Translations under genes and position numbers: made by a program
Shown: in pieces, positions 9,901 to 19,539 of the stretch
How the letters are laid out: every line of letters begins with the position of its first letter
Numbering within the stretch: the first letter of the stretch is position 1
Source of the DNA: Catenulispora sp. GP43
GTDB taxonomy: Bacteria; Actinomycetota; Actinomycetes; Streptomycetales; Catenulisporaceae
Direction: 5' to 3'
NCBI RefSeq assembly: GCF_041260665.1
Contig: NZ_JBGCCT010000037.1
Location: 60,200-124,199 of the forward strand
DNA: 64,000 nucleotides
The notes under the pieces: generated by a model
What the model was told of the DNA's origin: nothing
Database searches by the model: none
The model's input: only the letters and a program-made list of their open reading frames with translations

Positions 9901-10800
9901 ACATGTCTCAGAACCCTGTCGCGTTGCTCGTGCCGCACCGGGATGATCTCGGTGTGGCGCGAGGAGACTTGAGTGATGCGCAGTGGGCGTTGCTGGAGCC
10001 GCTGTTGCCGGTCGCTGCGACGGGCCGACCGGCGTTGTTCCAACGCAGGCTGATCGACGGGGTGCGGCATCGGGTGCGTACCGGTGTGCCCTGGCCCTGC
10101 TTGCCCGAGGAATATGGGCACTGATAGGTGGTGTACTCGCTGTTTCGGCGCTGGCAGCGCGAGGGTGTGTGGGTCATGCTGCTCACCAAGCTCTAGACCA
10201 GACCAGACCAGAGCCGATGCCGCGGGGCGGATCATCTGGGACGTGTCGGTGGGCTCCACGATCAGTCGGGCCCATCAGCATGCGGCCGGTGCCCGCCGTG
10301 ACGGCGCGGCCCAGAAGGGTCACCCGGTGGGGTGGAGATCGAACCGGCCGACCATGGCCTGGGCCGTTCCCGCGGCGGCCTGACCAGCAAGATTCACCTG
10401 GCCTGCGAACATGGGCAGCGTTTGCTTTCCCTGGTCGTCACGGCTGGTCAGGGCGGCGACTCCCCGCAGTTCGTGCGGGTGCTGGAGGCGATCAGGGTGC
10501 CCCGTCTGGGCCCTGGCCCATCCCCGCTGCCGCCCGAACCGGGTGCGGGCCGACAAGGGATACTGTCCGAGGGCCAACCGCATGTACCTGTGCAAGCGCG
10601 GGATCCGGGCCACGATCCCGGAGCGTCGCGACCAGATCGCCGGGCGCAAGCGTCGCGGCAGTGCCGGCGGTCGGGCGCCGGTGTTCGATGGGTTGCAGCC
10701 GTGGATGTGGCGCGGGACCTCCGCGGCACATCCACCGCGTCCGTCTCCCCCTCGACCAAGGGGGGTATGTGATCCCTGTGCTCGGATTGTGAAGCGCCAC
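9898..10800 (+). mobile_element. IS5-family element, degenerate
   Basis: The element begins near GGACATGTCTCAGAACCC and ends near 10800, just before the ribosome-binding region of the next gene. It carries one broken IS5 transposase. It has destroyed the 3' end of the small gene upstream. Confidence 0.65.
9903..10790 (+). pseudogene. Broken IS5-family transposase
   Basis: The N-terminal segment DLSDAQWALLEPLLPV and HRVRTGVPWPCLPEEYG match IS5 (IS427 group) transposases and end in a stop at 10122. The next part (VYSLFRRWQREGVW) lies in a shifted frame. The central segment DHGLGRSRGGLTSKIHLACE up to VLEAIRVPRLG is in yet another frame. The C-terminal YREG-like catalytic region is missing. Several frameshifts and stops make it non-functional. 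Confidence 0.8.
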
Positions 10801-10850
10801 TGTGACACTAGGAGCTCTACCAGAACCTCATCACCGTTCAGGAGAGCTCT

Positions 10851-12023
10851 GTGAAACAACGGCTTGCCACCGCCGTAGCGGCATTCGCCACCGCTTCCCT
10901 CACGGCCGCCGGTGCCATCGCCGGCCCGGGCGCGGCCCACGCCGACCCCGCCGGCCCACCCGTCCTGTCGGACGGCTACGGGCTGACGCAGGTCGACGAT
11001 CCGGCTTTGTCGAACCCGGGGATACCCACCCCCACCGCGACGGACTTCACAATCACGGTGACGTCAGCGCAGGTCGCCAACGACCCCGGCACAGCCGGAC
11101 AGCACATCCGCATCGCCCTGCCGGCCGACTACTACAGCAATCCAAGCAAGCGGTACCCGGTCCTGTACCTTCTCGATGGCTCTCCGGGCGACCCGTGCGA
11201 CTACTTCGGCATCGCCGGCTTCCCCCAATTCAACGCGCTGAAGAACACGTCGGGCATGATCATCATCATGCCCAGCGGCGGCACCCGCGGCTGGTACTCC
11301 AACTGGCGTGACCAGTCCACCTCGGTCGGCGCCCAAAACTGGGAGAACTTCGAAACTGAGCAGGTGATCCCGTTCATCGACGCCAACCTGCGTACCGTCG
11401 CAGACAAGCAGCACCGCGCCATCGCGGGCATCTCCATGGGCGGTTTCGGCGCGCTCCACCTCGCGCAACTCCACCCTGATCTGTTCAGCCAGGTGGCGAC
11501 CCTGTCAGGGGACGCCGACCTGTCAAGGAACGAGATGGTCCTTCGGGAGGTCGTCATCGCCTCGCTCACGGACGCACAAGGAGCGTTGCCGGTCGCCACC
11601 AGCGGTGTTCTCCCGGGTACCACCGGCTGGAGCGCCTGCCACCCGGTGAACGACCCATATCGGCCCGCCGTCAGCAGCGACGCGCTGTTCGGCTCCCCGT
11701 ATCCGCTATCGACGAACCCGCCCTTCAACGACTCTCTGTGGATCGCTGCCGACCCCACGGAGCACGCCTCAGCCTTCGCGGGCATGGGCGTCTCCATCTA
11801 CGTCGGCAACGGTAACGGGCAGGATTACCGCGAATGGTGGCTGGAGAGCGCATCCCAGCACTTCGACGCCGCTTTGACCGCTGCGGGCCAGCACCCGTAC
11901 TTCGAGGACTACGGCAGTGGCGCCGGGTGGGGACAGTGCGACGGCGCTCATGACGACCCGTGCTGGGACCATGACCTGGCCAACCTGATTCCGCGGCTGC
12001 AACAAACCTTCGGCACCGACTGA
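10851..12023 (+). CDS. Secreted antigen-85-like esterase
   Basis: This 390-aa member of the putative esterase/mycolyltransferase-like family has a GTG start 5 nt after GGAGAG and a Sec signal peptide to about residue 31 (AHADP). The nucleophile elbow GISMGG contains Ser195. The upstream YPVLYLLDGSPGD and NWENFETEQVIPFID segments, and a C-terminal Asp/His region, fit the fold. It is a paralogue of the esterase at 2220-3212, longer and Sec- rather than Tat-exported. Organisms without mycolic acids use such proteins as general extracellular acyl esterases; the substrate cannot be told here. Its promoter, if any, lies next to or inside the IS5 remnant. Confidence 0.82.
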   Translation: MKQRLATAVAAFATASLTAAGAIAGPGAAHADPAGPPVLSDGYGLTQVDDPALSNPGIPTPTATDFTITVTSAQVANDPGTAGQHIRIALPADYYSNPSKRYPVLYLLDGSPGDPCDYFGIAGFPQFNALKNTSGMIIIMPSGGTRGWYSNWRDQSTSVGAQNWENFETEQVIPFIDANLRTVADKQHRAIAGISMGGFGALHLAQLHPDLFSQVATLSGDADLSRNEMVLREVVIASLTDAQGALPVATSGVLPGTTGWSACHPVNDPYRPAVSSDALFGSPYPLSTNPPFNDSLWIAADPTEHASAFAGMGVSIYVGNGNGQDYREWWLESASQHFDAALTAAGQHPYFEDYGSGAGWGQCDGAHDDPCWDHDLANLIPRLQQTFGTD

Positions 12024-12182
12024 TAACGGCACCGCCGGACGGTCCACGAACAGCCGGTTGGCTACGTTGCCGATGGCAGATCATCGAGGCGGTGGGTCGC
12101 GCCGGGTGCACGACCCTGTGCCTGCCGAGAACTTGGCTCTGGCAAAATCTTCGGATGCCGTTGGTGATCTTGGCTGGAGTCG

Positions 12183-12375
12183 TCAACTGCTGAAGTATCG
12201 CGAGCAGAGCTGTTGTAGGTGGCTGGTTCGGCGGCCCGGCCGGGGATGGTCTTCGGGTGGGTCGTACTGGCTGAGTCGGATGATGTTCGCCCCCGCGGCA
12301 GTGAGCACGTGTTGGACGTGGGTTTTGGCCAGGCCCTTGTAGCGGCAGTGGCGCAGGCCGCGGGCGTGTGAACCG
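12183..12375 (-). pseudogene. C-terminal scrap of an IS1182-like transposase
   Basis: Minus-strand frame ending at 12183 reads RGLRHCRYKGLAKTHVQHVL, then TAAGANIIRL and a Pro-rich tail, the usual C-terminus of IS1182-type DDE transposases. Only about 60 codons survive. Confidence 0.65.
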
Positions 12376-12386
12376 CGCCGGGACTA

Positions 12387-12478
12387 TGCCATGCTCCTCC
12401 GTTTGACAGCCAGGTCAGAGGACGGCCCTGACCTGGCTGTCAAAGCCGTGACCGCGGTACGAACCCGGGAGCGCTTCA
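12387..12478. repeat. Dispersed repeat with perfect 17-bp hairpin, copy 1
   Basis: A block starting TGCCATGCTC and ending GCGCTTCA recurs at 44413-44501 with moderate divergence. Inside it, 12402-12418 (TTTGACAGCCAGGTCAG) pairs perfectly with 12428-12444 around a 9-nt loop. It sits beside an IS remnant and could be an IS-associated terminator or a small non-autonomous element. Confidence 0.6.
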
Positions 12479-12507
12479 GCCTCCGAGCCTCCGTGGCCAC
12501 TCACCTG

Positions 12508-13536
12508 CTAGTGACATTCCCTAACGGCTTTCAATCGCTCAGTGAGTTCGGCTACACCGATCTGAAGCTCAGCCACGACTGCCAGGGTTGTGTAGCCCAA
12601 GTCGTGGTTGATGCGGTTCATATAGGTGTTGTCGTGCGCTGTTTGAGTGTAGATCTCCGCAATCGCAGGTCGTTCAACACGAAGCCAGCGCAGCATCGCG
12701 CCCTTGATGGCGAGACCGAGGCCGTGGCCTCGGAAGGCCGCCACCACGGCGGTGTCCATCTGCATGGCCTGGCTGGGCTGGTTGGGCCACAGTTCGATCT
12801 CGGTGATGCCCGCTATCCGGCCGCTGAATTCGTGGACGGCCACAGTGACGACGCTCTGGACCTCGTGAGTCCGCAGATCGGCTTCGTGGGCACGGACACG
12901 TTCAGCTGTCCAGGCCGTCGTCTCCAGCTGCGAATCGCCACGCGGCGCATCGAGGATGGCAGTGCGTGCGCGAGCGTATTCCTCCAGCAGGTTCTCCGGC
13001 GCGGATCCGATCCAGCGTTCCAGGCGGAACCCGTCGGGAACAGAACGCTCCCACAGGGCCGGATCCACATCGGCCAGCGCCAACATCTGGCGCTCGTGCG
13101 CTCGGCTACGGACGAAACCCAGTTCCCGCGCCCACGACTCACCGGAGGCGTCGGCCTTGACCCCGTTCGCCATGACGAGAGTGCGACCGTCGATGCTCAG
13201 ATCCGGAAGTACGGCCCGCAGCATCGTCGTGCCCGCCCCCTCACGTCGCCGCGCCGGCCGTACGACGACCCTGACCAAGGTCACATGGCTGTTCTCATGA
13301 CGCGGATATATCGCCGAGGCACCCGCCACGATATGACCGTCCTCCCGCATCACCCAGCGGCTGATCGGCCCCGCCGCCGTGACAGGTGAGCCAATCAACT
13401 CGATGTACTCTCCGAGCGTCGGCAACGGCTGGTCGGGATGGTCCAGCGTCATGACCTCCTTCATCAGCCCATAGTGCTGCGCCACATCGACGTCAGAGGC
13501 TGACGACGGATCGAACACGCTGATCTCGATCGGCAC
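12508..13536 (-). CDS. Tandem GNAT N-acetyltransferase
   Basis: This 342-aa protein has two GNAT folds. The first (about residues 5-160) has its acetyl-CoA loop in RPARRREGAG, and the second (about 170-330) in FRGHGLGLAIKGAML, followed by YTQTAHDN and MNRINHDLGY, typical of motif B. Tandem GNATs acetylate small amines, as mycothiol synthase does; the real substrate is unknown. The start overlaps the 3' end of the SdpB-like gene by 44 nt, so it is probably translated from the same message. A role in immunity against, or modification of, the peptide product of that operon is conceivable but unproven. Confidence 0.8.
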   Translation of the reverse strand: MPIEISVFDPSSASDVDVAQHYGLMKEVMTLDHPDQPLPTLGEYIELIGSPVTAAGPISRWVMREDGHIVAGASAIYPRHENSHVTLVRVVVRPARRREGAGTTMLRAVLPDLSIDGRTLVMANGVKADASGESWARELGFVRSRAHERQMLALADVDPALWERSVPDGFRLERWIGSAPENLLEEYARARTAILDAPRGDSQLETTAWTAERVRAHEADLRTHEVQSVVTVAVHEFSGRIAGITEIELWPNQPSQAMQMDTAVVAAFRGHGLGLAIKGAMLRWLRVERPAIAEIYTQTAHDNTYMNRINHDLGYTTLAVVAELQIGVAELTERLKAVRECH

Positions 13537-14404
13537 TGGTGGACACCTTCCTCGCAGGAGTGTTGAGTGATGCCAGGGCGACTACCGCCATCATGGTCAG
13601 GGCGAAGGCGAACAGGCCCATCAATATCATGATGAAGAAATGAAGAATCACCGCGGCGACCAGGGCGTAGCGCCGAACGGCGGTGGCGCAGAACATGGAA
13701 GCAGCGATGCCGGTTTCGATGATCAACACCGACCAGGTGACGACCGGCCCCACCCAGCCGATATCCAACAAGCCAACGACCGTACCGCGAACGGCATCGG
13801 GTGCCCCGAACTGAGGACCCTGCATGATGATGCGCAACGCCTGTCCATGACGCCACGCCGGATGCGAGACCTTGGCGAACGCGGCATCCAGATAGATGAT
13901 CGCGACCTGCAGCCGTAGCACGAGATGTGCGGCATAGGAACTGCCGCGCCAACTCGGTGCGATCGGCGTCTCGATCTTGCTCCAGTGGGTCATTCGGGTA
14001 TCGCCCAGGCACTGGGGGATGAGGAGGCCGCAGGCGACCTCCGCGATCGCTGCGCCGCCGTCAGCGACCGTCACGCTGCTGGCTATGCTGAAGGAGACGT
14101 ACCAATGCGGTATGCACAGCCATCGCGGCTTCACACCGATTGCCACCGCCGCGAGAACCGCCAACGCGACCGCCCGAGCCGCCGGGTTCGAGGTCTGATC
14201 TCCGCCGGTGACGCACCAGATCGAGATGCCTTCCACCCCTTCGCACAATCCGGGTCCACCCGGATGCGGCGTGTTGAACAGCAGGTCACGATCGGATGTG
14301 AAGAGAATGATACTGAGCTGCGCCAGAGCCAGTAGCGAGCGGCCGATACTGAAGATCTTGCTTCGCGGATCAAACAAAGCCGCTGATTCGAGGAGCCGCT
14401 TCAT
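13493..14404 (-). CDS. SdpB-like multispanning membrane protein (HTTM type)
   Basis: This 303-aa protein starts at MKRLLESAALFDPRSKIFSI and has about six to seven hydrophobic helices. The opening DPRS...GRSLLALAQL, the LLFNTP...C segment and the later LRLQVAIIYLDAAFAKV helix match the SdpB/HTTM (vitamin-K-carboxylase-like membrane) family. In Bacillus, SdpB works with SdpA to mature the SdpC-derived killing peptide. The start overlaps the stop of the SdpA-like gene as ATGA, showing translational coupling, and the 3' end overlaps the GNAT gene. A longer upstream frame exists, but it would read through the SdpA-like gene in the wrong frame. Confidence 0.78.
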   Translation of the reverse strand: MKRLLESAALFDPRSKIFSIGRSLLALAQLSIILFTSDRDLLFNTPHPGGPGLCEGVEGISIWCVTGGDQTSNPAARAVALAVLAAVAIGVKPRWLCIPHWYVSFSIASSVTVADGGAAIAEVACGLLIPQCLGDTRMTHWSKIETPIAPSWRGSSYAAHLVLRLQVAIIYLDAAFAKVSHPAWRHGQALRIIMQGPQFGAPDAVRGTVVGLLDIGWVGPVVTWSVLIIETGIAASMFCATAVRRYALVAAVILHFFIMILMGLFAFALTMMAVVALASLNTPARKVSTSADRDQRVRSVVSL

Positions 14405-14961
14405 GGCGCGCACCGCAGGGTGAGAACCACGGCCTTCACCTCTGGCTTCGTCCCCACATGAGCCTCCGGCGCGGCAAGAGCGAACACGAATGATCCACAC
14501 AGGGACGCCGGGCGCGTTGGATTGAGCAGCGGCAGCGGCCGGACGCCCGCCAGGCAGCCCGCCGTGACAGCGCCGCCACACGGATGCCAGGCCCCAACGG
14601 GAACAAGCCCTTGGAGGTACTGCGCCTCGCGCGATTCCGCTTGGGAGACACCCGACAATCCCAAGAGGGTGGATGACGACATCTGTCGAGGGACGAACGG
14701 CGATGCCTCCGACAGGTCCGAACCGAGTCGATACACGGAAAGGGTGGGCAGGTCTGCGTCGTTGGAGAAGAACGCCCACCCTTGGGGCCAGACCGAGTGA
14801 TAGGCGAGGCGGGCACGTCGCGCCCATGGAGGTTCAGAGTTGCCGAACACCTGCAAACCCAGTGTCGAGACCAGGAGTGTCGCGAGGATCGCGAGGGTCA
14901 CTTTGAAGCCGAGCGAGCTGGCGGCCTCGGAAGGCTCGCCAGCCGCGTCAGTCACCGCCAT
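14401..14961 (-). CDS. SdpA-like protein
   Basis: This 186-aa protein has one N-terminal transmembrane segment (about residues 17-40) and a soluble domain. The WPQGWAFFS signature and the following LSVYRL are what I recognise as the SdpA family of antimicrobial-peptide maturation proteins. In B. subtilis SdpA is needed, with SdpB, to make active SDP toxin from pro-SdpC. Here it lies between a 46-aa secreted peptide gene (8 nt gap) and the SdpB-like gene (4-nt overlap). Its start ATG at 14961 has only a weak AGG upstream, so it probably depends on coupling to the peptide gene. Two Cys pairs in the C-terminal half could form disulfides. Confidence 0.75.
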   Translation of the reverse strand: MAVTDAAGEPSEAASSLGFKVTLAILATLLVSTLGLQVFGNSEPPWARRARLAYHSVWPQGWAFFSNDADLPTLSVYRLGSDLSEASPFVPRQMSSSTLLGLSGVSQAESREAQYLQGLVPVGAWHPCGGAVTAGCLAGVRPLPLLNPTRPASLCGSFVFALAAPEAHVGTKPEVKAVVLTLRCAP

Positions 14962-14969
14962 GCCTGGGT

Positions 14970-15110
14970 TCAAGACCCCCCGTTCTGGGTCCACAGGTCC
15001 CCTGCAGGACTGCTGACTCGAGACCCCGCCTGCTGGCCCGCTCCCGTCAGCGCGACCGCGGACAGAGCTGCGAGCGTACCGATCACCGCGAAAACAATCT
15101 TGTGCTTCAT
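14970..15110 (-). CDS. 46-aa secreted peptide, candidate precursor of the SdpAB-like system
   Basis: This short gene is well supported. GGGAG lies about 9 nt before the ATG, and it is the first gene of the operon. The product has an n-region MKHK, a hydrophobic core IVFAVIGTLAALSAVALTGA and a polar tail ending SPAGDLWTQNGGS. The tail is about 21 residues, contains one Trp and no Cys, and is followed by TGA. A signal peptide attached to a tiny hydrophilic peptide in front of SdpA/SdpB-like genes suggests a secreted bacteriocin or signal. It is much shorter than Bacillus SdpC and lacks its Cys pair, so if related in function it is not related in sequence. It could alternatively be a leader peptide. 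Confidence 0.7.
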   Translation of the reverse strand: MKHKIVFAVIGTLAALSAVALTGAGQQAGSRVSSPAGDLWTQNGGS

Positions 15111-15301
15111 GTAATTTGATCTCCCGCCGCTTGAGGGTTCGACTACTGTTGGTACCCGTCCCGTAGTCCTCAGCGAGCTTGAGCGCTGACACTACCCAAC
15201 CGCTATCGGATCGCTACCGGCAGCACATGAGCTCAAACGATATAGCGAACCAAGCAGCGGCGAACGCCTCGCAGTAGTAGCAAGGAGAGGACCTATCGCC
15301 C
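15111..15301. promoter_or_regulatory. Divergent intergenic region, peptide operon versus SARP gene
   Basis: The 191 bp between the 46-aa peptide gene and the SARP gene must hold both promoters. A strong GGAGAGGA at 15284-15291 serves the SARP gene. No convincing -35/-10 pair or SARP-type heptamer repeat could be assigned by eye. Confidence 0.5.
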
Positions 15302-18300
15302 ATGCCACAGGACGATCCTGACTCTGCACTGAACGGCATGCCCCTCCACAGCTCGGTCGCTCTCGAGATCCAGGTGCTCGGCCCGCTGCTGGTCACCATC
15401 GACGGTCGGCCCATCACCATCGGCGGGGGTCGGTCCGCCCGGGCACTGGCGCTGTTGAGCCTCAATGCCAACAAGGTCGTTTCGGCGGACCAGGTCATCG
15501 CCGCGTTGTGGGACGATCCCCCCGAGTCGGCACGCCAGCAGGTGCACAACGTCGTTGCCGCCGTCCGCAGAGCCCTGAAACCAGCCGTGGGCGCCGCAGA
15601 AGTGTTGACAGTCGACTCCGGCTACAAACTCAATGTGCCGAAGGACGCCGTCGATCTTCTTCGGTTCGAAGCGCTGCTGCTGGCGGCGGACGGCGCTGTC
15701 GCGGCACGTGAGCTCACAGAGGCGTGTCGGCATCTCAAGGAGGCGATCGCACTCTGGCACGGGCCGGCTTTGAGCGGCATCGAGTCCCGAAAGCTCCAGA
15801 ATTCCGCCGTCCTGCTCGCCGAGCGGCGAGCTGCCGCCATCGAGCAGCTGGCGGAGATCAGCATCGAGGTGGACGAGGCCGCGTCAGTGGTGGCGATCTT
15901 GACGCAGTTGGTCGCCGACTTCCCGCTCCGCGAATCGCTTCGCGCGGTTCTCATGCGGGCGTTGTACCGCAGCGGTAGACAAGCGGACGCACTCGCGGTC
16001 TACGAGGATGGACGAAGCCGGCTGGCCGAGGAGCTTGGCTTGGACCCGGGACCCCGGCTACGCGAGGCACATCAGGAGGTACTGGCGGGCAGGAACGCTG
16101 CAGTCCCGTCGACTTCCGAGTCCACAGGACCAGCGGCGGTTGGAACCACACACAAGTCCGCGCCGCCGGGGGCCAACTTCCTCCCCCGGGACCTTGCGGA
16201 ATTCACCGGCCGCGTGGCCGAGATCCGTCGCCTGTATGAGAATGCCGCCAACTCGGGCACATCAGCGCTCGTGATCTCCGCGATCGACGGCATGGGCGGA
16301 GTAGGCAAGACGACACTGGCCATCCACATCGCCCACCAGCTTGCCGACCGGTATCCGGACGGCCAGTTCTTCATCGACCTGCAGGGTTTCAGCGTCGGGG
16401 TCGAACCGATGTCCCCGATGCGGGCTCTCAATTCCCTGCTTCGAAGCAGCGGCGTTCCCCCTGAGGCTATTCCTCACGACCTCGAAGCCCGTAGCGCGCT
16501 CTGGCGCAGTACCCTGACCGGGCGCCGAGCACTTGTACTCCTGGACAACGCGCTGGACGTGAATCAGGTCCGCCCTCTGATACCCGCCGAGCCTGGCGCT
16601 CTCGTGCTGATAGCGAGCCGGCGTCGGATGGCCGCTCTGGAGGGCGCGGTACCGCTTTCTCTGGATGTCATGCCGGAGCGCGATGCTCATCAGCTGTTCA
16701 GTCACATCGCCGGGGCAGATCGTACGGCAGCGGAGTCCGATCAGGTCGCACTGGTTCTGGAACTGTGCGGGAGGCTCCCCCTTGCCATCCAGATCGCCGC
16801 CGCCCGGCTCCGCGATCGCCCCAGCTGGTCGGTGGCCGACCTGGTCGGGCAGCTGCGACGGCGCAGCGGCCGGGCCAGAACCCTGGTGGCGGGCGATCGC
16901 AATGTTCTGACCATCATCGGCTGGTCCTACCAGCATCTGTCACCGCTCCAGAAGAAACTTTTCCGCCGCCTCAGCGCGCACCCCGGGCACGATTTCGACG
17001 CGTACACCGCGGCAGCCCTGTCGGGTTTGCCGTTGGAGCAGGCCGAGGACGCCCTGGAAGAACTCTTCGACATCAACCTCCTTCAACAGCGGCGCGCCGG
17101 ACGCTACAGTTTCCACGACCTGGTCCGGGACTGCGCCAAAGATCTACGTGCCCGCGATGATGACGATGAAGCACAGCAGTCTGCGCTTCGTCGCCTCCTC
17201 GACTATTATCTCGTATCGACGAACCGTTGGTGCCGGGCCATGGGGACTGAGAACCGCTATACCACTTTCCAAGCCCACATCGAGCCCGACCACCTGAAGG
17301 CCGTCCCGGACCAGAGCACCGCGCTTTCACTGTTCGAGGACGAATATCGAAACATCGCGGCATCTGTGAGATATGCCGCGCTCCACGGATTCGACTCGCA
17401 CGCCTGGCAGCTTGTCTGCTCGATGCTGCCGTACTTCTCTCGGATCAGCCAATGGAGCGAAGCAGAAGACCTGTACACGACGGCGCTGGCAGCAGTACGC
17501 CGCTTGGGGCTTGAACAGGGGGAATCCGTATGTCTCATGGGCCTGGCCGCCGTCAAGCGGTCCCGCGGGGAGGTCTCCGACGCCCGTGAGCTGATATCTC
17601 GGGCGATCGCGATCAGCCGCGCACGAGGCGACCTGGCGGCGGAGGCGAGTCAGCTCACGAATCTGGGTGTGACACTCGTGGACGCCAACAACTTCGCCGA
17701 GGGCGAGAAGTGCTTTCTCGGCGCCCTGGACCTCGCGATCCAGATCGGCGACCTCAAACTTCAGTCGGGGCTCACCAACAATCTCGGCGTCATCTCCCGC
17801 GAACTCGGCAGACTGACCGAAGCTCTCGAGTACTTCAACCGGTCGGTGGGCATCGAAGACGTGGACGAAGAGGTTCTCCACAGATCGCCGAACAAGGTCT
17901 GCAACATCGGTGAGGTGCTCAACCTCCAAGGCCTGACGAGCCGTGCGCGCGAGCGGTACCTGGAAGCACTGGAACTCAGCCGCATGAACCAGTCCCCGCG
18001 CGGTAGAGCGCTGGCCCTGACCGGTCTGTGCGCCGTATATCGGGCGTCGAACGACCTGGTCCGTGCCCTCGACGCCGGTCGCGAAGCTGTCGATCTGGCT
18101 CGCTCCGTCGACTGGTTCCACCTCGAGGCGGACGCGCTCAGCGCAATCGGTGACACCCACCTCAGCCGGGGCGACCTGGAGTCGGCTGCGCAGTCGTACG
18201 CCCAGGTCGAGTCAATCGGCTTGGCCTACTCGTCCAGGCGATACATCGCGCGAGCCCGTGACGGCATGGCGCACCTGGCACTCGCCCGCCTCGACATCGC

Positions 18301-18475
18301 CAAAGCCAAGGTCTGCTGGCGCGAAGCACTGGCCGTTTATCCCGGTGGGGTCGTGGACGCCGCGGCTGCCCGGCTGCACCTGGCGGCGGACGATCCGGAA
18401 TCCGAACGTTGCTGGCGGTGCCGGCACGATGAAGCCGATGCGGGCTTCACAAAAGACTGTTCTCTCCCCGCCTGA
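15302..18475 (+). CDS. SARP/AfsR-type transcriptional regulator with NB-ARC and TPR
   Basis: This 1057-aa protein has the full AfsR layout. A winged-helix OmpR-like DNA-binding domain covers about 20-115 (EIQVLGPLLVTIDGRPI, ADQVIAALWDDPP). A bacterial transcriptional activator domain follows to about 265 (YRSGRQADALAVYEDGRSRL, LGLDPGPRLREAHQ). The STAND NTPase has Walker A GMGGVGKTTLA near residue 331 and ALVLLDN as Walker B. C-terminal TPR-like helices run from about 740 to the end. SARP proteins activate secondary-metabolite operons. It diverges from the peptide operon and precedes the NRPS cluster, so either could be its target. The ATG sits 10 nt behind GGAGAGGA. Confidence 0.92.
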   Translation: MPQDDPDSALNGMPLHSSVALEIQVLGPLLVTIDGRPITIGGGRSARALALLSLNANKVVSADQVIAALWDDPPESARQQVHNVVAAVRRALKPAVGAAEVLTVDSGYKLNVPKDAVDLLRFEALLLAADGAVAARELTEACRHLKEAIALWHGPALSGIESRKLQNSAVLLAERRAAAIEQLAEISIEVDEAASVVAILTQLVADFPLRESLRAVLMRALYRSGRQADALAVYEDGRSRLAEELGLDPGPRLREAHQEVLAGRNAAVPSTSESTGPAAVGTTHKSAPPGANFLPRDLAEFTGRVAEIRRLYENAANSGTSALVISAIDGMGGVGKTTLAIHIAHQLADRYPDGQFFIDLQGFSVGVEPMSPMRALNSLLRSSGVPPEAIPHDLEARSALWRSTLTGRRALVLLDNALDVNQVRPLIPAEPGALVLIASRRRMAALEGAVPLSLDVMPERDAHQLFSHIAGADRTAAESDQVALVLELCGRLPLAIQIAAARLRDRPSWSVADLVGQLRRRSGRARTLVAGDRNVLTIIGWSYQHLSPLQKKLFRRLSAHPGHDFDAYTAAALSGLPLEQAEDALEELFDINLLQQRRAGRYSFHDLVRDCAKDLRARDDDDEAQQSALRRLLDYYLVSTNRWCRAMGTENRYTTFQAHIEPDHLKAVPDQSTALSLFEDEYRNIAASVRYAALHGFDSHAWQLVCSMLPYFSRISQWSEAEDLYTTALAAVRRLGLEQGESVCLMGLAAVKRSRGEVSDARELISRAIAISRARGDLAAEASQLTNLGVTLVDANNFAEGEKCFLGALDLAIQIGDLKLQSGLTNNLGVISRELGRLTEALEYFNRSVGIEDVDEEVLHRSPNKVCNIGEVLNLQGLTSRARERYLEALELSRMNQSPRGRALALTGLCAVYRASNDLVRALDAGREAVDLARSVDWFHLEADALSAIGDTHLSRGDLESAAQSYAQVESIGLAYSSRRYIARARDGMAHLALARLDIAKAKVCWREALAVYPGGVVDAAAARLHLAADDPESERCWRCRHDEADAGFTKDCSLPA

Positions 18476-18536
18476 TATCAGCCATAGGACTTGCGGTCAT
18501 AGACCGAGCAGGTCCTTGATCACGCTAGGCCGAGGC

Positions 18537-19231
<695 letters not shown>

Positions 19232-19539
19232 GCGACACAGTCGAGGCCGCACCGCGCCCTCGGGGGTCTGTTCGATTAACCGGTCGAAACTGGAACTTCC
19301 ACGGCCGCACCCCGAAGGTTACCGGCCACCCTGGTGTCCGCAGAACCAGACTCAACTGTCCGCCCACCAAAATCTTTTCGCGTCCGCCGTCAGCTTGCCG
19401 TAAGTAAACGTCATCGCACCAGCTTCAGCCGTCTGGACGCGTGACGCTACCAAGTCGTCGGCGACCAGGTAGACGGACGGTAGCGATCAGGTACTTCTCA
19501 AATAAGCGCCTGGTGCACGGTCGTGTTTAGGCCGACGAC
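19232..19539. other. Non-coding stretch
   Basis: I see no open frame with actinobacterial codon bias, no RNA gene and no clear hairpin in these 308 bases. They are probably decayed IS or intergenic DNA between the transposase remnant and the start of the next reading frame. Confidence 0.5.

Noticed and set aside
12391..13389. Plus-strand frame of 332 codons opposite the GNAT gene
   Set aside because: The minus-strand GNAT has clear acetyl-CoA motifs; the plus frame has no recognisable motif and starts inside an IS-associated repeat.
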